From Vibrio syngnathi (GTDB lineage Bacteria; Pseudomonadota; Gammaproteobacteria; Enterobacterales; Vibrionaceae), in assembly GCF_002119525.1 (NCBI RefSeq), contig NZ_CP017916.1, positions 1,488,001 to 1,552,000 of the forward strand: DNA of 64,000 bases, given 5' to 3'. This document shows, in pieces, positions 44,694 through 54,381 of this stretch. The translations under genes and the position numbers were made by a program. Within the stretch, counting starts at the first letter, position 1; the number at the start of each line of letters is the position of its first letter. The notes under the pieces were generated by a model. It did no database searches. It saw nothing but the letters and a program-made list of their open reading frames with translations, and had not been told where the DNA came from.

Positions 44694-45365
44694 TCACCCA
44701 AAAACACAATCTTGCTTGGTTTCATTCCACAAAGGGTATTGCTTCATGACTTGAGTGTAGAGCTTACTTTCCAAGTGCGCTCTTAACCAACGTCCTACGT
44801 TTTGATATTCAGATTGCACAAACCACTTCTTCTCGACTCTTACGAACTGGCTAACAAACGGCATCACGGCAAAATCGGCTAAGCTTGGGGTTTCTCCAAA
44901 AAAGTAGGGCTGATCGGTGAGTAGCGCTTCTAACTGACGAATGAACGCTTCGCAGGCTTGTCGACGTTGTTCCGTATCGATGTTTCGGTAACGAACAGAC
45001 GCACGATACTTTTCTAAGTGACCAATAAACTCATCATCGTTAACTTTAATGAGCTGGTGGACTTGTTGGCCAAGTGTTGGGTTACTTGAACGCAGAAGAT
45101 CTTGAGGATCGTTTTGTTGAAGCGCCCAGTTCATCACATCTAAGCTCTGTTCGATGATTTGACCATCAGGCAATACCAATACTGGAACAGTGCCTTTTGG
45201 CGAACTGGCCAATAGTTCGCTAGGCTTATCTTTGGTAACAATTTCTCGAAGTAACACTTTCTGCTGTGATAGTGCGATGCCCATCCTTCCTCGCATAGCG
45301 TAAGGGCAGCGTCTTAAAGAATAAAGGATAGGTAAATCGAATTCGTTTGGCATTATTGAGGTCAT
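44694..45365 (-). CDS. Glutathione S-transferase family protein
   Basis: 223 residues with an N-terminal thioredoxin-fold domain carrying CPYA (residues 20-23) and the glutathione-site cis-Pro PVLVLPDG with following IIEQSLDVMNW. The C-terminal helical domain has FFGETPSLADFAVMPFVSQF. The Cys favours a glutathionyl-oxidoreductase (beta/omega-like) chemistry. An alternative start is the Met at residue 5. Confidence 0.85.
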   Translation of the reverse strand: MTSIMPNEFDLPILYSLRRCPYAMRGRMGIALSQQKVLLREIVTKDKPSELLASSPKGTVPVLVLPDGQIIEQSLDVMNWALQQNDPQDLLRSSNPTLGQQVHQLIKVNDDEFIGHLEKYRASVRYRNIDTEQRRQACEAFIRQLEALLTDQPYFFGETPSLADFAVMPFVSQFVRVEKKWFVQSEYQNVGRWLRAHLESKLYTQVMKQYPLWNETKQDCVFG

Positions 45366-45457
45366 TTAGTTTGGAAAGTGTTGTTAGGTGGTAAAGAGAT
45401 CGTGTTGTAGGTAGAATACGCGCCTTAAAAATTATAAGTAAGTGAGCGACTTCAAAA

Positions 45458-47713
45458 ATGAGCAGAAAGATTGAGTTATTAGCCCCAGGTGGCGATGTAG
45501 AGGCGATTAAAGCAGCTATCGTAGCGGGTGCTAATGCGGTTTATTGCGGTTTAGACACCTTCAACGCTCGTAACAGAGCCTCTAACCTTTCGTTAGATGA
45601 GTTGAATGGTGTGATTCGCCTTGCTCATGAATATGGTTGTGAAGTGTTTCTGACTCTTAACGTTGTGCTGCTGGAGCATGAAATTAAGAGCATCACTAAA
45701 CTGTTGAACCAGCTTGTGAACACTAAGCTTGATGGCATCATCGTCCAAGATCTTGGTTTGTTCGATTTGGTGAAAAAGCATTTCCCATCGTTAGATGTTC
45801 ACGCATCGACTCAGTTAACGACACACAACGAAGGCCAGATTAAGTTCTTGTCTAAAATTGGCGCAACACGCGTTAACTTGTCTCGTGAATTGAATCTGCC
45901 AGAAATCAAAATGCTGACGGAAGTAGCACACGACCACGATGTATTGACTGAAGTGTTTGTACATGGCGCTTTGTGTATCGCATTCTCTGGCCAATGTTAC
46001 TCAAGCTCAGTAAGTGTGGGTAACTCAGGTAACCGTGGCCGTTGTAGCCAAGCATGTCGTGATGAATACGAAATCACTGATGCAGGAAACAAGTTTCCAC
46101 TGAACCTGAAAGATAATTCAGCGTACTACGACCTACCTGAATTGGTTGATGCGAAAGTCGACTCATTGAAAGTTGAAGGCCGTATCAAAGGCGCACATTA
46201 CGTATACACAGTGGTTGATACGTGGCGCAAACAGATTGATAGCTTTGTAGAAAGTGGTTTGTTGATCGAAGACGATTCAAACCTGCACAAAGTATTCAAC
46301 CGTGATTTCACCAACTCTTTCCTTAAGGGCAACCTAACGAAAGACATGTTCATTGATAATCCTCGTGACAACAGCATGAACTACGCCGTTGATAAAGCGA
46401 CGAAAGAGAACAATGAAATCTCAGTGGTACAAATTCAAGAAGTGACCAGCGATCTTTATGAAGCGAAAAATGCCCTAGGCAGTGAAATGCGCGACAAGAT
46501 CGAGTTCCTTGATATTCGTAAAACCCCCGTGTCATTGTCGTTTAACGCTAAGGTGGGTCAACCATTTACGGTGACAGTGAACACACCAAAAGAAAACTTT
46601 ACGGTTCAATCTCAATCATTATTGGCAACAGCTAAAGAGACTGCGATTACTCAGGCGTTACTTGAGAAGCGTTTCAAATCAGTGAAGAGTGCTGTTCATA
46701 CGCTTGAAAACTGTAACTACGACAACTTAGATGAAGGTCTGATTCTTCCTTTGAAAGAAGTGTCGGTCTTAAAAGACGAAATCGATTTCATCTTAAACGG
46801 TTCTGTGAAAGTGATTAAGCACGTTGAAGTGCCAGCACTGCCTCAGCAACCAAAGGTTAACGAGAAGCCAACCATGTCGATGCTTATCGCTGATGTGGAA
46901 GACTTGCACCTGTGTGACGTAACTGACGCGGATGTTTACTTCAAACTGCCGGAAAGCTTCAAGAAGCGTTGTAACAAGTACATCGACATCTTGGCAGCCA
47001 ACCCACGTTTGATTCCTTGGTTCCCTGCAGTATTAATCGGCAAAGATTACGACGAAGCGGTTCGTATTCTTGAAGAGATCAAGCCAGCTCGCATCGTGAC
47101 CAACAACACGGGTATTGCTTACAAAGCTTACGAGATGGGTATCGAGTGGGTTGCAGGCCCTTTCATGAACACCACGAACTCTCACGCACTGGTTACGCTG
47201 AAAGAAGAGCTGAACTGTGCTGGTGCTTTCATTTCGAACGAGATCAACAAAGGTCAGATTCGTCATATTCGCCGCCCAGAGAACTTCAAACTGTTCTACA
47301 GCATCTACCACCCAATCTTGATGATGACCAGCCGCCAGTGTTTCTTCCAAAGAACCGTGGGTTGTAACAAGCCAAGCATTGAAGCGGGTTGTATGTTGAA
47401 GTGTGAGAAAGCGACCACGATTACTAACGTGAAAGGCATCTCTTTTGCGGTAGATAAACAAAAGGGTGGCTACCCAAGCATTTACAACCACGAGCAGTTC
47501 TTAAACCATGACGCTGTAACGGATTTCTCTGGTCTGTTCGACGAATTTTTCATCGACCTAACTAACATCGGTGCGGGTTCGAAAGAAGTACAAGACAAAG
47601 CTGAGCTAATCAAGCATTTCCAAGGTTTGATTAACGGTGTTGATGGTTCACAACAGAACCTAGAGCAAATGGTTGAAGTTCGTACTAACGCTCAATACGT
47701 GCAAGGTTTATAG
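45458..47713 (+). CDS. Peptidase U32-family RNA-modifying protein (RlhA/TrhP type)
   Basis: 751 residues; E. coli RlhA is about 650. The N-terminal U32 signature is EVFVHGALCIAFSGQCYSSS; conserved SLSLDELN and GNRGRCSQACRDEY motifs supply Cys residues for an iron-sulfur cluster. A C-terminal domain with RQCFFQRTVGCNKP and GCMLKCEKAT has four more Cys. Family members hydroxylate tRNA U34 (TrhP) or 23S rRNA C2501 (RlhA); the closest subgroup cannot be decided here. Ends in a perfect bidirectional terminator. Confidence 0.82.
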   Translation: MSRKIELLAPGGDVEAIKAAIVAGANAVYCGLDTFNARNRASNLSLDELNGVIRLAHEYGCEVFLTLNVVLLEHEIKSITKLLNQLVNTKLDGIIVQDLGLFDLVKKHFPSLDVHASTQLTTHNEGQIKFLSKIGATRVNLSRELNLPEIKMLTEVAHDHDVLTEVFVHGALCIAFSGQCYSSSVSVGNSGNRGRCSQACRDEYEITDAGNKFPLNLKDNSAYYDLPELVDAKVDSLKVEGRIKGAHYVYTVVDTWRKQIDSFVESGLLIEDDSNLHKVFNRDFTNSFLKGNLTKDMFIDNPRDNSMNYAVDKATKENNEISVVQIQEVTSDLYEAKNALGSEMRDKIEFLDIRKTPVSLSFNAKVGQPFTVTVNTPKENFTVQSQSLLATAKETAITQALLEKRFKSVKSAVHTLENCNYDNLDEGLILPLKEVSVLKDEIDFILNGSVKVIKHVEVPALPQQPKVNEKPTMSMLIADVEDLHLCDVTDADVYFKLPESFKKRCNKYIDILAANPRLIPWFPAVLIGKDYDEAVRILEEIKPARIVTNNTGIAYKAYEMGIEWVAGPFMNTTNSHALVTLKEELNCAGAFISNEINKGQIRHIRRPENFKLFYSIYHPILMMTSRQCFFQRTVGCNKPSIEAGCMLKCEKATTITNVKGISFAVDKQKGGYPSIYNHEQFLNHDAVTDFSGLFDEFFIDLTNIGAGSKEVQDKAELIKHFQGLINGVDGSQQNLEQMVEVRTNAQYVQGL

Positions 47714-47736
47714 GGTTTAAGGTCTATAGGGTTCAA
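47705..47736 (+). repeat. 16-bp tandem duplication over the U32 stop codon
   Basis: GGTTTATAGGGTTTAA and GGTCTATAGGGTTCAA are adjacent 16-bp copies differing at two positions. The first contains the TAG stop of the U32 gene. Further short repeats with CTGCAAAGTCTGCAA follow. Confidence 0.7.
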
Positions 47737-47817
47737 GATTTGCAGTCTGCAAAGTCTGCAAGCTTCTAGGTTTATAGACCTCAAGGTTTAAAGTAATACG
47801 AACCAATAAATAGAAAA

Positions 47818-47850
47818 AAAGAGGCCACTCAATTGAGTGGCCTCTTTATG
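47818..47850. terminator. Bidirectional terminator between U32 gene and thioesterase
   Basis: A perfect 30-bp palindrome: AAAGAGGCCACTCAA at 47818-47832 and its complement at 47833-47847. A/T runs at both ends serve both convergent genes. Confidence 0.9.
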
Positions 47851-47921
47851 TTTAGGTCTCTTTTATGCTTAGGCCTTTTAAGAAGCATAAACGAGATCGG
47901 AATTTAGTTGACGTATGACGT

Positions 47922-48386
47922 TTATTCCGTCACGGCTTCTTGTTTGAAGCATGGGCTTTTCAACGTGTTCATCTTTTCAATTTCGTTGGTTAAGCGCAGC
48001 GAGAGCAGGGCTTTTTGGTTTGAAGCAAAATCAAACATCACGATAGTCGCGGTGCCTATGGTCGTCAGTTTCTGTTGAGCCTTACTGACAATCGCGTATT
48101 CCATGGTGAATCGGTCGTCTTGAATGTCTGTAACACGAGAACCAATCATCAGCGTGTCTGGATAAGTGACCGGGCGGAAATATTTACAATAAGTGTCGCC
48201 AAGAACAGGGCCAACTTTGGTAATCGCCATCTCTTCCATCAGCTCGACGTGCTTGAAAAAGTCTAAGCGAGCGGTTTCGAAATAGCGAAAATATACGGCG
48301 TTATTAACGTGATTGAGTGCGTCCATTTCTCCCCAAGCGACAGGGATTTCTGTTACTACCGGGTAGTCAGATAATAGTGCTTCCAT
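47922..48386 (-). CDS. Acyl-CoA thioesterase (4HBT hot-dog fold)
   Basis: 154 residues. IPVAWGEMDALNHVNNAVYFRYFETARLDFF is the hot-dog signature with catalytic Asp in D-x-x-x-H-x-N (about residue 22). Resembles YbgC/FadM-type thioesterases that hydrolyse acyl-CoA. Convergent with the U32 gene. Confidence 0.85.
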   Translation of the reverse strand: MEALLSDYPVVTEIPVAWGEMDALNHVNNAVYFRYFETARLDFFKHVELMEEMAITKVGPVLGDTYCKYFRPVTYPDTLMIGSRVTDIQDDRFTMEYAIVSKAQQKLTTIGTATIVMFDFASNQKALLSLRLTNEIEKMNTLKSPCFKQEAVTE

Positions 48387-48570
48387 GCGAACTCTCTTAT
48401 TGTTATTTACTTACCCTTCATCGGGATAAGTTGTTATTGGAATAAAAACCCTACCGTTAAATTAACAAAACTGCAACACGTGTGATTTAAGTTTTTGAAG
48501 CTTGAAACCACACAATGTCAGGGACTTAGTCTGTCGTGAACCAATGACTCGAACGCTTTTGCTCTGTAAC

Positions 48571-50406
48571 TTAACTACTGAGGTGTTTGAATTGCAGTTC
48601 AACCAATCGTTGGTACAGTTCACAGCTATTGATGAGCGACTGGTGGTCTCCGATGTCTACTAGCTGTCCTTTATCGAGTACTGCAATTTGGTCGGCGTGT
48701 TTAATTGTTGATAAACGGTGCGCGATAATGATGGTTGTTCTGCCACGCATTAATTCTTCCAAAGCTTGTTGAACATGATGTTCACTTTCGCTGTCTAGCG
48801 CACTGGTTGCTTCATCCAATAATAGAATATTCGGGTCTTTTAAGATGGCTCGTGCGATGGCAATACGCTGACGCTGACCGCCAGACAATCTCACGCCACG
48901 TTCACCAAGAAAGCTGTGATAGCCTTCAGGTAGGTTTTGAATGAACTCGTGTGCGTGCGCTTTTTTCGCCGCTTCGATAACTTGCTCGTCCGTTGCTTCT
49001 GGGTTTCCGTATCGGATGTTATGGAACACATCGTTACTGAACAGGGCGGGTTGCTGAGGTACAAGCGCCATCTGCTTTCTTAATTCATTCGGATCAAACT
49101 GATTCAGTTCAACACCGCCTAACGTTACTTTGCCCAATTGTGGGTCGTAGAAACGTTGTAGCAGTTCAAATAGGGTGGTTTTACCTGCGCCAGACGGGCC
49201 AACCAGTGCCAATACTCTGCCTTCATGGGCAGTAAGCGTGAGGTTGCTTGTTGCGGGCTGGTCGGGTCTTGATGGGTAACAGAAGGTCACATCATCAAAA
49301 GCGACTTCTGGCGTTACGTTAGCAAGCGAGGTTGGGTTCGTAACTGGCGCAACAATATGGCTTTCAACTTGTAGAATTTCAATTAATCGTTCTGTCGCAC
49401 CTGCCGCACGTTGCAATTCACCCATCACTTCAGAAATCGTACCTAATGACGAAGCGACCATAATGGCATAGAAGACAAACGCCGCTAAGTCACCCGCAGA
49501 CATAGTGCCGTTGATGACATCGCTGCCGCCAACCCAAAGCATGCCTGCAATCGCACTGAACACGATAACAATCACACCAGAGATAAGAATCGCGCGTTGT
49601 TTTACGCGCTGGCGACCAATCTCATAAGCCTTTTCCACTTCAACAGCGAATGACGCTTTCTCTTGCGCTTCTCGGCTGTAACTTTGAACTGTCTTGATGT
49701 GTTCAATCGCTTCGCCCGCATAAGAACCAACATCAGACATGGAATCTTGGCTTTGGCGAGATAAGGCTCTTACACGTCGACCGTATACCAAAATAGGAAT
49801 CAGGATAAATGGCACCGAGGCCAATACAATCAATGTCAGCTTAATATTGGTCGCAAACAGCATGATGATCGCACCAATACACATCAACGCGCTGCGCATC
49901 GCCATCGAGAACGACGAACCTATGATGCTTTGAAGCAGAGTGGTATCCGTGGTGATTCGCGACATGATGTCGCCACTGCCATTGGTTTCGAAGTAACTCG
50001 GGTGCAGCGTCACGACATGATTGAAAACCGACAAACGAATATCCGCACTCACGCGCTCTCCAACAGAAGAAACCAAATAGAAGCGGAAGAAAGTACCAAT
50101 CGAGATCAACACGACTACGACCATGATGAACTGAATTGCGCTGCCTAAATCTGAGAGTGATTGTTGGCTAAAACCTTGGTCGATAAGAAGGCGAATACCG
50201 TGTCCGACTGAAAGGGTTAAGCTCGCCGTGAAGATCAACGCGATCAAAGCAGCAATCACACGGCCTTTATAGGGCTGAATAAATTTGCTGAGCTCGAACA
50301 GAATACTGAGGCTTTTTTTCTCAGGTTTGGGTTCTGGCGCTTTTTGAGTCGATCGCTGAGTCTGTCGCTGGTTCGAGTCGAGCGTAGAAGAGACATCGTT
50401 TTGCAT
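48571..50406 (-). CDS. ABC exporter, fused membrane and ATPase (half transporter)
   Basis: 611 residues. An N-terminal Ser/Gln/Lys-rich region of about 45 residues precedes six membrane helices (ABC_membrane), then an ATPase with Walker A GPSGAGKTT near 400, signature RLSGGQRQRIAIARA near 500, Walker B ILLLDEATSALD and H-loop IIAHRLST. It functions as a homodimer; BmrA/LmrA-like multidrug or lipid exporter. Substrate not predictable. Monocistronic. Confidence 0.88.
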   Translation of the reverse strand: MQNDVSSTLDSNQRQTQRSTQKAPEPKPEKKSLSILFELSKFIQPYKGRVIAALIALIFTASLTLSVGHGIRLLIDQGFSQQSLSDLGSAIQFIMVVVVLISIGTFFRFYLVSSVGERVSADIRLSVFNHVVTLHPSYFETNGSGDIMSRITTDTTLLQSIIGSSFSMAMRSALMCIGAIIMLFATNIKLTLIVLASVPFILIPILVYGRRVRALSRQSQDSMSDVGSYAGEAIEHIKTVQSYSREAQEKASFAVEVEKAYEIGRQRVKQRAILISGVIVIVFSAIAGMLWVGGSDVINGTMSAGDLAAFVFYAIMVASSLGTISEVMGELQRAAGATERLIEILQVESHIVAPVTNPTSLANVTPEVAFDDVTFCYPSRPDQPATSNLTLTAHEGRVLALVGPSGAGKTTLFELLQRFYDPQLGKVTLGGVELNQFDPNELRKQMALVPQQPALFSNDVFHNIRYGNPEATDEQVIEAAKKAHAHEFIQNLPEGYHSFLGERGVRLSGGQRQRIAIARAILKDPNILLLDEATSALDSESEHHVQQALEELMRGRTTIIIAHRLSTIKHADQIAVLDKGQLVDIGDHQSLINSCELYQRLVELQFKHLSS

Positions 50407-50883
50407 ATGACTGCCTTAATGTGTTGTCGCTTTAAGAATAGAAGACTTGTTGTATGTACTTGTAACGAATTAAGTGCTAGTCGTTCGTAAACGTTTGTTG
50501 CTTACAAGAGAAACCATTAAAGCACGCATCGCTGACTGATGCTTCTTAGGATACTCAATTTTCGGACTTTGATGCCTAGCAAGTGAGGAAGTCGACACTG
50601 TTGACAAGGAACATTAAGCATTTAATGAGGCTTAAAAACACAGATAACATGAACTGTTTAACTTTGATTTTTATGCAGGCAGGCATGAGCCAATAGCGAA
50701 TGGGTTCCACTGGTTTTTAGATCGAATACTGATTTTATAATTTGAAGATAAACGTTTGCTTTGATGTCGATATCAAGATTATCAGTAACTTGTGGTTTTT
50801 AGTTGTAAGACCAGTTATAGCGACTGTTTTTTGTTCAACTCTCGTTACAAAAATTCAACAAAATAGTTTTTTATACATTTTTC
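50407..50883. other. Divergent intergenic region, no gene
   Basis: About 480 bp between the ABC exporter and artP, AT-rich toward the art side. It should contain promoters for both directions. No open frame with a start signal or repeat of note was seen. Confidence 0.5.
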
Positions 50884-50911
50884 TTGCATAAAACCTCGAA
50901 TTGAATAGAAT
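50884..50911 (+). promoter_or_regulatory. Candidate promoter of artPIQM
   Basis: TTGCAT (50884-50889) and TAGAAT (50906-50911) with a 16-bp spacer, 35 bases before the artP ATG. The -10 region overlaps TTGAATAGAATAA, which resembles half of an ArgR box. Regulation by ArgR would fit but is not established. Confidence 0.4.
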
Positions 50912-50945
50912 AACCAACAAATGACAATTAATGCAGTATTGTGGC

Positions 50946-51674
50946 ATGAATATTCAAGTAAAGAGCATCAACAAATCATACGGTAATACCCAAGTTCTTC
51001 ATGACATCAGCTTTGACTGTGAAAGTGGCGAAACCTTGGTATTGCTTGGCCCAAGCGGCGCGGGCAAGAGTTCATTACTGCGTGTATTGAACCTGTTAGA
51101 AATCGCGGACAACGGCGAATTGGACATTGCGAACGAGCAATTCGATTTTTCAAGCCAGATCCAAGAAAAGCAGGGGCTTAAACTTCGTCGTAAAGTTGGC
51201 ATGGTGTTCCAACAATACAACTTGTGGCCACATATGACGGTGATGGAAAACTTAATTGAAGCTCCCACCAAAGTCGCGGGTTTAGATAAGCAAGAAGCGA
51301 TTAAGCAAGCTCAAGAAGTACTAAAGACACTTCAACTTGCCGACAAAGCAGACGCTTGGCCACTTCAACTGTCTGGTGGTCAACAACAGCGTGTTGCGAT
51401 TGCACGTGCGCTGATGATGAAACCGGATGTGTTGTTGTTTGATGAACCAACAGCGGCGCTTGATCCTGAGATCACCAACCAAGTTGTGAGCATTATTAAA
51501 GAATTAAGCGTAACGGGCATTACTCAAGTGGTTGTGACGCACGAAGTTGATTTCGCGAAGAAGATTGCTAGCCACGTTCTGTATCTAGAGAAAGGGTACA
51601 TCGTTGAACACGGCACCAGCGATTCATTCGTTAATCCGCAGACACCTGAGTTTGCCGAGTATTTGACTCACTAG
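50946..51674 (+). CDS. artP: Arginine ABC transporter ATP-binding protein ArtP
   Basis: 242 residues from ATG 50946, the family start; an ATG five codons earlier is in frame. Walker [10 protein letters not shown] at residues 35-43, [19 protein letters not shown] after the Q-loop, signature [17 protein letters not shown], Walker [15 protein letters not shown]. The stretch LLRVLNLLE and this wording match enteric ArtP. First gene of artPIQM, powering arginine uptake. Confidence 0.92.
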   Translation: MNIQVKSINKSYGNTQVLHDISFDCESGETLVLLGPSGAGKSSLLRVLNLLEIADNGELDIANEQFDFSSQIQEKQGLKLRRKVGMVFQQYNLWPHMTVMENLIEAPTKVAGLDKQEAIKQAQEVLKTLQLADKADAWPLQLSGGQQQRVAIARALMMKPDVLLFDEPTAALDPEITNQVVSIIKELSVTGITQVVVTHEVDFAKKIASHVLYLEKGYIVEHGTSDSFVNPQTPEFAEYLTH

Positions 51675-51752
51675 ATTAGCTTACTCATCAAAAGTAGGCT
51701 CATTAAGACCAAGTTAAGTCACTAGATTAGTGGGTCATTAAACCTGAGTTAA
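51669..51752 (+). repeat. Two degenerate direct repeats after artP
   Basis: TCACTAGATTAG occurs at 51669-51680, including the artP stop TAG, and again about 50 bases later; the following bases (CATTAA...AGTTAA) are also similar. Further CATTGGATTCA/AAGATTCAG pieces follow. Same stop-anchored type as near 41.7 and 47.7 kb. Confidence 0.6.
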
Positions 51753-51901
51753 CGCATTGGATTCACATAACCCACAAGATTCAGCTAATTTACTTGATTC
51801 GGCTAATCACAACACAATTTAGTCAAACATAGATTCAGTTAAAACAAATCAAATTATAAAAATGGCCACAGGTCAAAATCACACAGATTCGGAGTAACAA
51901 A

Positions 51902-52645
51902 ATGAAAAAGATTCTACTAGCTTCACTTATCGGCCTTTCTTCTGCAGGCATGGCTGTTAATGCATCGGCACAAGACGAAATCAAATTCGCAATGGAAGCA
52001 ACTTACGCACCATTCGAATACATGGACGAGAACAACCAAATCCAAGGTTTTGACGTAGACCTAGCAAACGCACTTTGTGAAGAGATGAAAGCAACGTGTA
52101 CTTTCCACAACCAAGCATTCGATAGCTTGATCCCTGCACTTAAATTCAAACGTTACGATGCCGCTATCTCGGCAATGGACATCACAGAAGCGCGTCTTAA
52201 ACAAGTGAACTTCTCTAACGCTTACTACGACAACTCAGCAGCATTCATCTCTATTGAAGGTAAAGTTGCAGACCAAGCAGCACTAGAAGGTAAGCGTGTT
52301 GGTGTTCAAAACGGTTCAACTCACCAAAGCTTCCTACTTGAGCAAATGGCTGGCGTAACAGCGGTTCCTTACTCAAGCTACCAAGATGCATTCATCGACA
52401 TGAAAAACGGTCGTATTGATTCTGTATTCGGTGACACAGCCGTTGTAGCAGAATGGTTCAAGAAAGAAGACAACCTAACGTACGTTGGCGACCAAGTAAC
52501 GAACCAAGAGTACTTCGGTAACGGCTTTGGCATCGCAGTAAACAAGAGCAACCAAGAACTTGTAGATCAGCTTAACGTTGCACTTGCAGCAGTGAAAGCG
52601 AACGGCGAATACGACAAGATCTTCAACAAGTACTTCGGTAAGTAA
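51902..52645 (+). CDS. artI: Arginine-binding periplasmic protein (ArtI/ArtJ)
   Basis: 247 residues with a signal peptide (cleavage near NASAQ) and a complete amino-acid SBP fold: FAMEATYAPFEYMDENNQIQGFDVDLANALCEEM, AAISAMDITEARLKQVNFS, GVQNGSTHQSFL and DTAVVAEWF. It delivers arginine to ArtQM. CGGAG ribosome site. ArtI and ArtJ cannot be told apart here. A 230-bp gap with repeats separates it from artP. Confidence 0.9.
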   Translation: MKKILLASLIGLSSAGMAVNASAQDEIKFAMEATYAPFEYMDENNQIQGFDVDLANALCEEMKATCTFHNQAFDSLIPALKFKRYDAAISAMDITEARLKQVNFSNAYYDNSAAFISIEGKVADQAALEGKRVGVQNGSTHQSFLLEQMAGVTAVPYSSYQDAFIDMKNGRIDSVFGDTAVVAEWFKKEDNLTYVGDQVTNQEYFGNGFGIAVNKSNQELVDQLNVALAAVKANGEYDKIFNKYFGK

Positions 52646-52648
52646 TTT

Positions 52649-53335
52649 ATGGAATTAACGGGTTACTCTTTAGGGCTCGTCGAAGCAAGCTGGATGACTG
52701 TTCAGCTTGCATTCGTAAGCCTATTGGTTGGATTGGTTCTAGCAGTTTTGTTTGCAAGTGGCGAGATGTCTCGTCGTATTGCAATCAAATGGCCAACGAC
52801 TGCATTTGTGACGATTGTTCGTGGTTTACCAGAAATTCTGGTCGTGCTGTTTATCTATTTTGGTTCGACACAAGTTCTGTTCATGATCACTGGCGACTTC
52901 ATAGAAGTGAGCCCGTTCTTATCTGGTGTTGTTGCACTGTCACTTATCTTTGCTTCTTACGCTTCGCAAACCATCCGTGGTGCTTTGAAAGCAGTAAGCA
53001 AAGGGCAGAGAGAAGCAGCAAGCGCGCTTGGTATCTCTCAATCGCGTTCATTCTTTCGTATAGTTTTACCTCAAGCGGTAAGACACGCGCTACCAGGGTT
53101 AACCAACCAATGGTTAGTGTTACTAAAAGACACTGCATTAGTATCGCTGATTGGCGTAACGGATTTGTTGAAACAAGCACAACTGACATCCGCTGCAACG
53201 CACGAAGCATTTACTTGGTACGCGACAGCAGCAGCAATCTACTTGGTCATCACTTTAATCACACAAAGATTGGTAAAAGTGATTGATGGTAAGTTTTCTA
53301 TTCAAGGTTTGGGTAACAAAGGGGCAATGGCATGA
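52649..53335 (+). CDS. artQ: Arginine ABC transporter permease ArtQ
   Basis: 228 residues, about five membrane segments, HisM-type. The EAA loop interacts with Art[28 protein letters not shown]. Starts three bases after artI and overlaps artM by four bases (ATGA), so it is part of a coupled operon. Confidence 0.92.
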   Translation: MELTGYSLGLVEASWMTVQLAFVSLLVGLVLAVLFASGEMSRRIAIKWPTTAFVTIVRGLPEILVVLFIYFGSTQVLFMITGDFIEVSPFLSGVVALSLIFASYASQTIRGALKAVSKGQREAASALGISQSRSFFRIVLPQAVRHALPGLTNQWLVLLKDTALVSLIGVTDLLKQAQLTSAATHEAFTWYATAAAIYLVITLITQRLVKVIDGKFSIQGLGNKGAMA

Positions 53336-54000
53336 ATCAACAATACCTCTCTCAAATGCTTGAAGGCTTAGTGACCAGTCTTCAACTCACAGGCGCTTCA
53401 TTGCTTGTTGGTTGTATCTTGTCGTTGCTGATGACGGTAACGCTAATCCTAAGAGTACCGGCGATTCACTGGTTCACTCGTGGCGTCATCACGCTGTTTA
53501 CCGGCACACCATTGTTGGTTCAGATCTTCTTGGTGTATTACGGCCCGGGTCAATTCGATTGGATTCGTGATAGCTTCCTATGGACTTGGTTAAGACAACC
53601 TTGGTTCTGTGCAATGTTAGCACTCGCATTGAACACCGCGGCATACAGCACGCTACTGTTCAGAGGTGCATTTAACGCGATTCCAGCAGGGCAGTGGGAA
53701 GCATGTCGCGCATTAGGCATGGACAAAATTGCGACGCTTAAAGTGTTACTGCCATACGCACTACGTCGCGCGGTTCCAGCTTACTCGAACGAAGTGATTC
53801 TAGTTTTCAAAGGTACGTCACTGGCAAGCACCATCACCATCATGGACTTGATGGGCTACGCTCAGCGTATTAACGGCCAAACCTACGACACGCTCACCGT
53901 GTTCGGCATTGCTGGTGCATTTTACTTAGCAGTAAACGGCGTATTAACGCTAATCTTCCGTCAGGTAGAGAAGAAAGCCCTCGCATTCGAAGCCGCGTAA
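53332..54000 (+). CDS. artM: Arginine ABC transporter permease ArtM
   Basis: 222 residues with five membrane segments. EAA loop: [25 protein letters not shown]. The [15 protein letters not shown] stretch is typical of ArtM. ATG overlaps the artQ stop. The last gene of the operon, followed by a terminator. Confidence 0.92.
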   Translation: MNQQYLSQMLEGLVTSLQLTGASLLVGCILSLLMTVTLILRVPAIHWFTRGVITLFTGTPLLVQIFLVYYGPGQFDWIRDSFLWTWLRQPWFCAMLALALNTAAYSTLLFRGAFNAIPAGQWEACRALGMDKIATLKVLLPYALRRAVPAYSNEVILVFKGTSLASTITIMDLMGYAQRINGQTYDTLTVFGIAGAFYLAVNGVLTLIFRQVEKKALAFEAA

Positions 54001-54030
54001 GCTAGCCACTCACAAGCTTAACTAACGTAT

Positions 54031-54075
54031 AAAGCCTGCCATTTATGTTCGCATAAAAGGCAGGCTTTTTTGTGT
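54031..54075 (+). terminator. Rho-independent terminator of artPIQM
   Basis: AAAGCCTGCC.TTTATG pairs with CATAAA.GGCAGGCTTT, followed by TTTTT. Long, stable stem. Confidence 0.92.
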
Positions 54076-54150
54076 TTTGCGGCATGCTCATGGGAACTGT
54101 GTTTATATCCAGCAGGAGGGATTTTTGCGCAATTCATACTATATGGAAAT

Positions 54151-54274
54151 ATTCTGCATTTTGTCATTCAATGAGCCTATCTATGTTTTAAGTCACTGAA
54201 ATACTGTGATTAGTCGTGATAGATTACCGCGCATATGAGACTAGATAGAATAATTCTGTATTTAAATGCAGAAT
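54151..54274. repeat. Triplicated half-site ATTCTG(C/T)ATTT in the element leader
   Basis: ATTCTGCATTT at 54151-54161 is repeated in inverted form at 54264-54274 (AAATGCAGAAT). The latter also forms a 22-bp near-perfect palindrome with ATTCTGTATTT (54253-54263). Three copies of one half-site suggest a protein-binding region, possibly for element regulation or transfer. Confidence 0.5.
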
Positions 54275-54349
54275 TTTTCTGTTTAAGAACTGTTGAACTA
54301 AGCCGCTTCGCGGAGGACTTTCCTCTCACTTATCCGATAGACCAAACTT

Positions 54350-54381
54350 ATGATGTATCCATAGATTAAGGAATACATCAT
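54350..54381 (+). promoter_or_regulatory. Hairpin covering the recombinase ribosome site and start
   Basis: ATGATGTATCC (54350-54360) can pair with GGAATACATCAT (54370-54381, one unpaired base). The right arm holds the AAGGAA ribosome site and the ATG of the recombinase. Folding would hide the start, limiting translation when read from outside. Confidence 0.45.
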
